Positions 1-5,701 of a stretch of DNA of 6,554 bases are shown here, piece after piece. A program made the position numbers and the translations under genes. Origin of the DNA: an uncultured Bacillota bacterium (lineage in GTDB: Bacteria > Bacillota > Clostridia > Peptostreptococcales > Anaerovoracaceae); contig CAMNJK010000091.1 of the NCBI GenBank assembly GCA_946541435.1, forward strand, positions 1 to 6,554, given 5' to 3'. The notes beneath the pieces are model-generated. The model was given only the letters and a program-made list of their open reading frames with translations, made no database searches and was not told where the DNA came from. The stretch's first letter is position 1, and each line of letters opens with the position of its first letter.

Positions 1-2103
1 AACCCCCGGCTGACGGAAGACCTGGAGGCCCTTCTGGAGGAAGACCGGCGGGCATCCCAGGCGTCGGCAGAAGAACGAAACCGGTGCCGAGGAGTCCGGG
101 ATGCATTGATCAAAAAACTCGGTGAGGCAGAGACCCGGAACCTGCTGCTGGAGGAACTGGCAGAGAAGCGGGAAACACTGGAGAAGCTCCGGGGACAGAA
201 GGGTGACTATGAGGACCTGCAGGTCCAGGCGGACCTGGTAACAGAGCTGAACCGCAAGGTCCGTCCCGCGGTCAGACGGTTCCATGAAGCGGATCAGACA
301 CTGCAGGCCCTGCGCCGCCGCATCGCGGAATACACGGAAGCCCTGGACCGGCAGCAAAAGCGCCGGGAAGAAACGGAGGCCCGGGTCCGGGCAGATGAAG
401 GGCGGAAGGAAGCGGCGCAGCAGAAGGCGGCGGAAGCCCAGAAGCTGCGGGCGCTTCTGCCGGCTTATGATCAGCTGAAGGAAGCTGAAGCGGATCTTCA
501 GGACCGCAGGGAACGGCTGGAGAAGAACAGGACCAGCCTGGACCGGCTGCAAAAGCAGGCGGTGGCGCAGGGGGAAAAGACCCTGCGGGCCAGAGCCGAT
601 TACGAAGAGCAGTACCAGCGTTTCTTTGACGGGCAGTCCGGGATCCTGGCGGAGGAGATCCGCCGGAAACTGGCGGCGGAGGAATCGGCAGCCTGTCCGG
701 TATGCGGCAGTGAGATCCGGCGGGGGCAGGAGCAAAACCTGGCCCATCTCGCCCAGGAGACGCCCACCCAGGAAGCGGTGGAGCAGGCAAAGGAATATTC
801 TGAGGCGCAGGACGCGGCATATGAAAAGCTTGTCCGGCAGATCCAGAACCTGGAGACCACCATCGGGAAGGACAGTCAGGAACTGGAGATCCGGGAAAAG
901 GAGACCGCCGTCCAACGGGAAGGCCTGCCTTTTGAAAGCGCGGACGAAGTGAACCGGAGGATCTCCGGCCTGGAGCAGGAGTGGGCCGGGATCGAGGATT
1001 CCATCCGGATCCATCAGGCAGAGGATCAGAAGGCCCAGAAGGAATACAATACCACCAGGGGAGCCCTGGAGACAGAGAAGGAAAAACTCCCCGGGGCGGA
1101 GCTTCAGGCGGCCCGGACAGAAGGGGACCTGCAACAGGCCCTGGCAGGCGCCGGATCAGATACGGCAGAGGAAGCCATGCGGAAGCTGGCAGAGACGGTG
1201 GGCGGCGGAGACATCGATCCGTCCCTCACGGCGGAGGACCTGCTGGACCTGCTGGACCGGGGACCGGACCCGGAGCGCTGGCTCACGGAGACCCTGCAGC
1301 GGCAGCAGCAGTACAGGTCGGATCTTAAGAGCGCCCGGGACCGCATCCGCGAACTGGAAGAGCAGACCGCGGGCTGGATCAGGGCCGACCTGGCAGAGCT
1401 CCAGGTTGAGCTGGATGCCGCCAAGGGAAGAGAACAAACAGCGGAAGCCATGCTGAAGGAGCGCCAGACTTTGCTGGAAAACCACGAGAGGACCCTGGAG
1501 ATCGTAACAGAACAGAAACAGAAGCTTTCGGAGACCCTGCCCGCCTGGACCATCCTCCGCAAGCTGTCCGCCCTGGCATCCGGATCCAGCGGTGAGGGCG
1601 GCAAACTGTCCTTCGACAGGTACGTGATGGGCGCCACCTTCCGGGAAATCATCGAGAAAGCCAATTTCCGGCTGGAGATCCTTTCCGGCGGTCAGTACCA
1701 GCTGGTGCATCAGGTGCAGACCTACCGGAAGAACGCCAAGGCGGGGCTGGACATCGAAGTGCTGGACCGCAATACCGGTCAGCAGCGGGAGTCAGCCTCC
1801 CTGTCCGGCGGAGAGTCCTTCCTGGTCTCCCTGGCCCTGGCTCTGGGCCTGTCCGACGTGGTGCGGAGCCATGCGGGGGGACAGGCGCTGGATACCCTCT
1901 TTATCGATGAGGGCTTCGGCACCCTGGACGATGATGTTCTGGACAAGGCCATGACCGTGCTCAGCAGTCTGGCCGGTGACGATGACCATCTGGTGGGCAT
2001 CATTTCCCATGTGAGCCGGCTGGAGGAGAGCATCGTCCAGAAGATCCGGGTCACCGGAAGCCCCCGGGGCAGCTCCATCCGGATCCTGGGGACCGAAAAC
2101 TGA
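1..2103 (+). CDS. sbcC: SbcC, ATPase subunit of the SbcCD DNA nuclease (5'-truncated by window edge)
   Basis: This is the SMC-like (Rad50-type) ATPase that pairs with the SbcD (Mre11-type) nuclease to open hairpins and process blocked DNA ends. The frame has no stop from base 1, so 700 residues are visible and the gene starts upstream. The TTG at 106 should not be taken as the start because coding-like sequence continues before it. Counting codons from base 1, long charged Glu/Lys/Arg/Gln-rich coiled coil flanks a CPVC zinc hook at codons 232-235. The C-terminal ATPase lobe holds the ABC signature LSGGE (601-605), a Walker B strand LFIDEG with Asp636 and catalytic Glu637, the D-loop TLDDD, and the H-loop His670. 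The N-terminal Walker A/Q-loop lobe is outside the window. Family members are about 1,000-1,050 residues, so roughly 300-350 are missing here. sbcD normally lies just upstream and is presumably outside the window. The gene looks intact where visible. Identity is very secure. Confidence 0.96.
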   Translation, partial: NPRLTEDLEALLEEDRRASQASAEERNRCRGVRDALIKKLGEAETRNLLLEELAEKRETLEKLRGQKGDYEDLQVQADLVTELNRKVRPAVRRFHEADQTLQALRRRIAEYTEALDRQQKRREETEARVRADEGRKEAAQQKAAEAQKLRALLPAYDQLKEAEADLQDRRERLEKNRTSLDRLQKQAVAQGEKTLRARADYEEQYQRFFDGQSGILAEEIRRKLAAEESAACPVCGSEIRRGQEQNLAHLAQETPTQEAVEQAKEYSEAQDAAYEKLVRQIQNLETTIGKDSQELEIREKETAVQREGLPFESADEVNRRISGLEQEWAGIEDSIRIHQAEDQKAQKEYNTTRGALETEKEKLPGAELQAARTEGDLQQALAGAGSDTAEEAMRKLAETVGGGDIDPSLTAEDLLDLLDRGPDPERWLTETLQRQQQYRSDLKSARDRIRELEEQTAGWIRADLAELQVELDAAKGREQTAEAMLKERQTLLENHERTLEIVTEQKQKLSETLPAWTILRKLSALASGSSGEGGKLSFDRYVMGATFREIIEKANFRLEILSGGQYQLVHQVQTYRKNAKAGLDIEVLDRNTGQQRESASLSGGESFLVSLALALGLSDVVRSHAGGQALDTLFIDEGFGTLDDDVLDKAMTVLSSLAGDDDHLVGIISHVSRLEESIVQKIRVTGSPRGSSIRILGTEN

Positions 2104-2164
2104 CCGGCCTCAGCCGCGAAAGGGGAAGGGAAAACCCGCAGGGGAAGGAAAAGAGAGAACAGAT

Positions 2165-2193
2165 TTGCAAAAAAGTGATTTTTTTGATATACT
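2165..2193 (+). promoter_or_regulatory. Sigma-70/SigA-type promoter of the AGCS symporter gene
   Basis: The -35 element TTGCAA (2165-2170) and -10 element TATACT (2188-2193) are separated by exactly 17 bases. A TG at 2185-2186, one base before the -10, makes it an extended -10 promoter. The spacer carries a T7 run (2179-2185). Transcription should start near 2200, giving a leader of about 48 nt before the ATG at 2248. The match to consensus is good; activity is inferred. Confidence 0.75.
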
Positions 2194-2200
2194 CTGTAAA

Positions 2201-2225
2201 CGCATGTGCAATGCGATACGTTATC
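2201..2225. repeat. Two small adjoining inverted repeats at the predicted transcription start
   Basis: CGCAT (2201-2205) and ATGCG (2211-2215) form 5-bp arms around GTGCA. The next bases contain GATA (2215-2218) and TATC (2222-2225) around CGT. They lie directly at and after the predicted start of transcription, where a repressor could bind. The arms are short and chance occurrence is quite possible. Confidence 0.3.
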
Positions 2226-2247
2226 ACACTAAAGAGAGGAAGAAGTT

Positions 2248-3678
2248 ATGTTTGATATCATTGATAAAGGAGTCCTGGCGGTCAGCAACGTGCTGTATCA
2301 GCCATGGTTTGTACCGCTCCTGCTGATCCTGGGCGGAATCTATCTGACGATCCGCTGCAAGTTCATGCAGTTCGGCATGTTCAAAGAAGCCTGCAAAGTG
2401 ATCACCGAGAAACCCCATGAAGAGGGCGGCGTATCCTCCTTCGGCGCGCTGATGGTTTCCACCGCCTCCCGTGTAGGTACCGGAAATATCATCGGTGTAG
2501 CGACGGCCATCATCTGCGGCGGCCCCGGCGCCATCTTCTGGATGTGGATCACAGCGTTCTTCGGCGGCGCTTCCGCCTTTATCGAGTCCACACTGGCCCA
2601 GATCTATAAGAAGAGGGACGATGACGGCACATTCAAGGGCGGCCCGGCCTTCTATATGCGGGACGCGCTGGGACAGCGCTGGCTGGGCGTGATCTTCTCC
2701 ATCCTGATCATCGGGACTTATATGGTCGGTTACAATATGCTGGCGGCCTATAACACCCAGTCCACATTCGCGGTCTACGGGTTCTATAACGAGCATTCCA
2801 CACCGGCCATCATCGGCATCATCCTGGCGGTCCTGTTCGGGGCAGTCGTTCTGGGCGGCGCCAAGCGCCTGATCAAGGTCACCGAGGTCCTGGTTCCGAT
2901 CATGGGCGTTATGTATGTACTGGTATCCCTGATCGTTCTGGTGCTCAACATCGGAAATCTGGGACACATGTTCGGCATGATCTTCGCCAGCGCCTTTAAC
3001 TTCAAGGCCATCTTCGGCGGATTCGCGGGCTCCTGTATCATGTACGGTGTCAAGAGAGGCCTGTACTCCAACGAAGCCGGCATGGGCTCCGCGCCCAACG
3101 CTGCGGCCAGAGCGGACGTATCCCATCCGGCCAAGCAGGGTCTGGTGCAGATGCTGTCCGTCTTCATCGATACACTGCTGATCTGTACAGCCACTGCATT
3201 CATGTGCCTGTCCACACTGAACGACGGCGCTGCCTACAATCTGGAGGACGGCCCCCAGGCTGCGGCTTATGTACAGGATTCCCTGGCATCCGTCTTCGGC
3301 CCCTTCGGCCCCACATTCATCGTCATCGCCATGCTGTTCTTCGCATTCACCACGCTGATCGGAAACTACTCCTACTGCGAGGGCTGCTATGAGTTCATCA
3401 TCAACAGAGAAGCGACGAAGAAGGAGCTGATCGTCATGCGTATCATCGCATCCCTGCTGATCTTCGTCGGCGCGGTGGCTTCCGCCGGCCTGGTATGGGA
3501 TATCGCGGACATGATGCAGGGACTGATGGTCGTCACCAACGTGCCTTCAATCCTGATCCTGAGCGGTGTTGCCCTGAAGTGCCTGGACGATTACCGCAGG
3601 CAGAAGGCCCAGGGCCTGAACCCGGTGTTCAAGGCTTCCAGCATCCAGCTGAAGCAGAAGACAGACCACTGGAACTAG
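2248..3678 (+). CDS. Sodium:alanine/glycine symporter, AGCS family
   Basis: This integral membrane carrier of the AGCS (alanine or glycine:cation symporter) family imports small neutral amino acids, typically alanine or glycine, using the Na+ gradient. It has 476 residues, a normal family length. Visible hallmarks are a first membrane helix at about residues 18-36, the conserved GTGNIIGVA stretch (77-85), the family signature GGPGAIFWMW (91-100), Glu113 in the next helix, the loop motif GGPAFYM (131-137), and the highly conserved SNEAGMGSAP block (274-283) followed by HPAKQG and a helix with Asp308. Further hydrophobic segments bring the total to about 10-11 helices. The short C-terminal tail is basic and hydrophilic. 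The ATG at 2248 has the SD GAGAGGA (2234-2240) 7 nt upstream. It appears to be monocistronic, with its own promoter and a hairpin after the stop. Family assignment is secure; the exact substrate is not (some homologues, such as B. subtilis AlsT, have been linked to glutamine). Confidence 0.95.
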   Translation: MFDIIDKGVLAVSNVLYQPWFVPLLLILGGIYLTIRCKFMQFGMFKEACKVITEKPHEEGGVSSFGALMVSTASRVGTGNIIGVATAIICGGPGAIFWMWITAFFGGASAFIESTLAQIYKKRDDDGTFKGGPAFYMRDALGQRWLGVIFSILIIGTYMVGYNMLAAYNTQSTFAVYGFYNEHSTPAIIGIILAVLFGAVVLGGAKRLIKVTEVLVPIMGVMYVLVSLIVLVLNIGNLGHMFGMIFASAFNFKAIFGGFAGSCIMYGVKRGLYSNEAGMGSAPNAAARADVSHPAKQGLVQMLSVFIDTLLICTATAFMCLSTLNDGAAYNLEDGPQAAAYVQDSLASVFGPFGPTFIVIAMLFFAFTTLIGNYSYCEGCYEFIINREATKKELIVMRIIASLLIFVGAVASAGLVWDIADMMQGLMVVTNVPSILILSGVALKCLDDYRRQKAQGLNPVFKASSIQLKQKTDHWN

Positions 3679-3717
3679 GCAGGATTGAACAGAGTACGGA
3701 TCATCCGGAATCGTTAT

Positions 3718-3768
3718 GCAAAGGCAGGTACAGCGCGGCTGGGCCTGCCTTTGTTATAGTCAATTTTT
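3718..3768 (+). terminator. Probable intrinsic terminator after the AGCS symporter gene
   Basis: CAAAGGCAGG (3719-3728) pairs with CCTGCCTTTG (3744-3753), a perfect 10-bp stem. The 15-nt apical region can form an inner CAGC/GCTG hairpin (3731-3734 with 3738-3741). The U tract is imperfect: the right arm ends in TTTGTTATAG, and a clean T5 run occurs only at 3764-3768. The hairpin lies about 40 nt after the symporter stop codon. Termination is likely but may be less efficient than at the terminator upstream of ispH. Confidence 0.65.
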
Positions 3769-3820
3769 AGCTAAATCCGGCTGGAAATAATAAAAAACGG
3801 CTATAGCATTATATGCAGAA

Positions 3821-3851
3821 TTGGCAGATAATTTGAATATAACAGTATCAT
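3821..3851 (+). promoter_or_regulatory. Possible promoter region of the APC permease gene
   Basis: TTGGCA (3821-3826) is a good -35 hexamer, and TATCAT (3846-3851) is a 5/6 match to the -10, but the 19-base spacer is long and the start of transcription would fall right at the ribosome binding site. TATAAC at 3838-3843 is an alternative -10 without a good -35. The AT-rich context supports a promoter here; the exact elements are uncertain. Confidence 0.35.
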
Positions 3852-3858
3852 TATGATA
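3846..3858. repeat. 13-bp perfect dyad immediately upstream of the permease ribosome binding site
   Basis: TATCAT-T-ATGATA is a perfect inverted repeat with 6-bp arms and a single central base. It overlaps the best candidate -10 element and abuts the SD sequence that starts at 3859. Its position suits an operator or a small mRNA structure controlling translation; this role is inferred from position alone. Confidence 0.4.
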
Positions 3859-3870
3859 GGAGAAGGAGGA
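3859..3870 (+). promoter_or_regulatory. Ribosome binding site that decides the permease start
   Basis: GGAGAAGGAGGA is a strong anti-16S match. The core GGAGG (3865-3869) lies 7 nt before the ATG at 3877. The earlier in-frame ATG at 3853 precedes this SD and has no purine tract of its own, so 3877 is the better start. Confidence 0.85.
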
Positions 3871-3876
3871 GTTTCG

Positions 3877-5598
3877 ATGAGTGAACAGCAACAGTTACAG
3901 GGTGTTGCCGGTCTGAAGAAACACGACATCAAGGTTTCCGGAATCGTCTTCATGCTGTATTGTCTGGTCGCGGCGGGAGCTTTTGGAATCGAGGAAATGA
4001 TTCCTGAAGCGGGTCCCGGCATGACCTTACTGTTATTATGTATTTTCCCGTTCATCTGGGCTTATCCCATCAGCAGTCTCGTGGCGGAATGTTCCTCGGT
4101 CATGCCGTCGGAAGGCGGTGTCTATGTCTGGGCCAAGGAGGCCTTCGGCGAGTTCTGGGGTTTCCAGACAGGCTGGTGGGCTACGGTATCCACCTATATC
4201 ACCAACGGTGTTTATGTGGCGCTGGTTTCCGGATATGTGAGCCAGATGATCCCCATGTCCGCCGCGGCGAACCTGGCGCTGAAGATCGGCATGATTGCCA
4301 TCTTCACCATCGTCAATCTGCTGGGCCTCAGGGAGGTCGGCACGGTCAGTACCATCCTTTCGCTGCTGATCGTCGCGGCATTCCTGCTGGTGGCCATCGT
4401 GGGATTCATCAATTGGCAGACCAACCCGGTGGAACCCTTCATGCCGGAGGATTACACCCTGATCGACGGTCTCGGCGGCGGCATCTGTATCTGCATCTGG
4501 ATGTACTGCGGATATGAATGCATCTCCAACATGGCCGGCGAGGTCAAGGATCCCCAGGTCATCCCCAAGGGACTGAAGATCGCCATGCCGCTGGTAGCGC
4601 TGACATACGTGCTGCCCACACTGGGCGGACTTGCCTGCCTGCCGGAAGGCAGCTGGGAGATGTGGTCCACAGAAGGCGGATTCGGCAGCGACAACGTCGG
4701 TTATGCCACTGTCCTGACCAACAACCTGGGAACGGCATGGGGCTATGTGTTCCTGGTGATCGCCATCATTTCACAGTGCGCCATCTTCAACACCTACCTG
4801 GCATCCGGCTCCAGAGGATTCTTCGTTCTGGCGGACGACCACCTCTGCCCGCAGTTCCTGGTCAAGGTCAGCAAGAACAGGGGCGTACCTTATGTGGGTA
4901 TCCTGTCCCTGTCCCTGGTAACATTCATTCTTTCATTCAATGACTTTACCACGCTGGTCTCCATGGAGGTCGTCTTCATGCTGGCCCTGTACATCATCCT
5001 GCCGATCTCGGTCATCAAGCTGCGTCATAAGCTGCCGGTGGCAGAGCGGAAGAAGAGGGGACTCTATGTGATCCCGGGAGGAAACAAGGCTCTGATCTTC
5101 TACAGCGGCTTCCCCATTGTGATCTCCATCATCGCTCTGTTGATCAACGGCACGGACTACCTGACCACCGGCCTCATGGCCCTGTGCAGCGGTCCCATCG
5201 CATATATCATCTTCCGTAAGGTCTGCGGCGGACTTTCTGTCGCCGATCCTGAAGGCAATCCGGTGAACGGCTTCGGCATCCCCAAGGGGGATACCGTCCG
5301 GATCGGTGTCTTCTCCCTCTGCGCCGGTGTCATGGCCTTCTTCGGCCAGTTCTGGCTGAGATGGTATGAGATCGAATGGGGCGAATGGGGTCCGGATGAC
5401 TACGATGTATTCAGCAACTGCATCCCCCAGGTACAGACGGGACTTGCCATCGGCGGCGCCATCCTGATCGTTCTGGGACTGATCCTGTACTTCGTGGGCA
5501 AGAAGAAAGACCCGCCGCTTCCGGAACACGAACTGGATGTGGAGGCGACCCTGAACAAGTACCTGATGGAGGAGAAGACAGAGACCTTCTTCGACTGA
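3877..5598 (+). CDS. APC-superfamily amino acid/polyamine permease, about 14 membrane segments
   Basis: This membrane transporter of the amino acid-polyamine-organocation (APC) superfamily probably imports or exchanges an amino acid or polyamine. From ATG 3877 it has 573 residues. The unwound first helix carries GAFGIEE (34-40) and EAGPG (44-48). Helix 2 and its exit read FPFIWAYP...VAE, followed by MPSEGGVYVWAKEAFGEFWG (76-95). Helix 6 carries WMYCGYE with Glu214, then NMAGEVKDP. These blocks recall the PHS-type (plant PUT/LAT polyamine transporter) branch more than classic AdiC/CadB antiporters, so polyamine or a related amine is possible but unproven. I count about 14 hydrophobic segments. 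Beyond the usual 12, two extra C-terminal helices flank an aromatic, acidic loop (about 493-515, with EWGEWG), followed by a charged cytoplasmic tail (about 541-573). The usual APC length is 430-500. The gene has its own SD, an upstream terminator and a downstream terminator, so it appears monocistronic. Superfamily is secure; substrate is unknown. Confidence 0.9.
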   Translation: MSEQQQLQGVAGLKKHDIKVSGIVFMLYCLVAAGAFGIEEMIPEAGPGMTLLLLCIFPFIWAYPISSLVAECSSVMPSEGGVYVWAKEAFGEFWGFQTGWWATVSTYITNGVYVALVSGYVSQMIPMSAAANLALKIGMIAIFTIVNLLGLREVGTVSTILSLLIVAAFLLVAIVGFINWQTNPVEPFMPEDYTLIDGLGGGICICIWMYCGYECISNMAGEVKDPQVIPKGLKIAMPLVALTYVLPTLGGLACLPEGSWEMWSTEGGFGSDNVGYATVLTNNLGTAWGYVFLVIAIISQCAIFNTYLASGSRGFFVLADDHLCPQFLVKVSKNRGVPYVGILSLSLVTFILSFNDFTTLVSMEVVFMLALYIILPISVIKLRHKLPVAERKKRGLYVIPGGNKALIFYSGFPIVISIIALLINGTDYLTTGLMALCSGPIAYIIFRKVCGGLSVADPEGNPVNGFGIPKGDTVRIGVFSLCAGVMAFFGQFWLRWYEIEWGEWGPDDYDVFSNCIPQVQTGLAIGGAILIVLGLILYFVGKKKDPPLPEHELDVEATLNKYLMEEKTETFFD

Positions 5599-5634
5599 TG
5601 GAAGATCCCGGATCAACTGACCGGAAAAATCCTT

Positions 5635-5663
5635 GCGGCGTTTGCAAAAACGCCGCTTTTTTT
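5635..5663 (+). terminator. Strong intrinsic terminator after the APC permease gene
   Basis: GCGGCGTTT (5635-5643) and AAACGCCGC (5648-5656) form a perfect 9-bp stem closed by a GCAA tetraloop of the stable GNRA class. Seven T residues follow directly (5657-5663). It lies 37 nt after the permease stop. This is a textbook Rho-independent terminator, and it also overlaps the ispH promoter. Confidence 0.93.
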
Positions 5664-5670
5664 GTACAAT
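5642..5670 (+). promoter_or_regulatory. Promoter of ispH, embedded in the preceding terminator
   Basis: The -35 element TTGCAA (5642-5647) and -10 element TACAAT (5665-5670) are separated by exactly 17 bases. The -35 consists of two bases of the terminator's left arm plus its whole GCAA loop; the right arm and T7 tract form the spacer. Transcription should start near 5677, giving a short leader of about 25 nt. Element quality and position before ispH make this convincing; activity is inferred. Confidence 0.72.
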
Positions 5671-5701
5671 GCAGGTATTCGCGCAGCAGGGAGGAAGGAA
5701 T

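Larger units (their letters stand above)
2104..2247. other. Intergenic gap between sbcC and the AGCS symporter gene
   Basis: No gene is visible in this 144-base gap. The first ~60 bases are purine-rich (runs of GGGGAAGGG and AGGGGAAGGAAAAGAGAG types) with no GC-rich hairpin followed by a T run, so I see no convincing terminator for sbcC. The second half is AT-rich and carries the promoter and leader of the symporter gene. Confidence 0.7.
3679..3876. other. Intergenic gap between the two transporter genes
   Basis: This 198-base gap holds no convincing gene. It contains the terminator of the symporter gene in its first half. From about 3750 it turns distinctly AT-rich and should hold the promoter of the permease gene. 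Small dyads occur at 3697-3707 (CGGAT-C-ATCCG) and 3806-3816 (GCAT-TAT-ATGC), and a clearer one at 3846-3858. I see no riboswitch or T-box architecture. Confidence 0.65.

Noticed and set aside
106..108. TTG at 106 as the start of sbcC
   Set aside because: The frame stays open to base 1 with coiled-coil-like charged sequence, and the essential N-terminal ATPase lobe must lie upstream.
2205..2228. CRP-like TGTG...CACA half sites in the symporter leader
   Set aside because: The spacing is far too wide for a CRP-type site, and the half sites lie downstream of the promoter.
2224..3126. 300-codon open frame on the minus strand opposite the AGCS symporter gene
   Set aside because: It is the shadow of a GC-rich gene. 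Its translation is rich in Asp, Gly, His and Gln with no recognisable domain, while the plus strand encodes a clear transporter.
3697..3709. 13-mer CGGATCATCCGGA occurring here and again at 6066-6078
   Set aside because: The second copy encodes conserved Asp-His-Pro-Glu residues of IspH, and the word is built from motifs common in this GC-rich DNA, so chance is the simplest explanation.
3852..3857. TATGAT as the -10 of the permease gene
   Set aside because: Transcription would then start inside the Shine-Dalgarno sequence, leaving no working ribosome binding site.
3679..3876. Riboswitch or T-box leader upstream of the permease
   Set aside because: The usable leader is very short, and the only stable hairpin fits termination of the preceding gene. 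No conserved aptamer or T-box motif was recognised.
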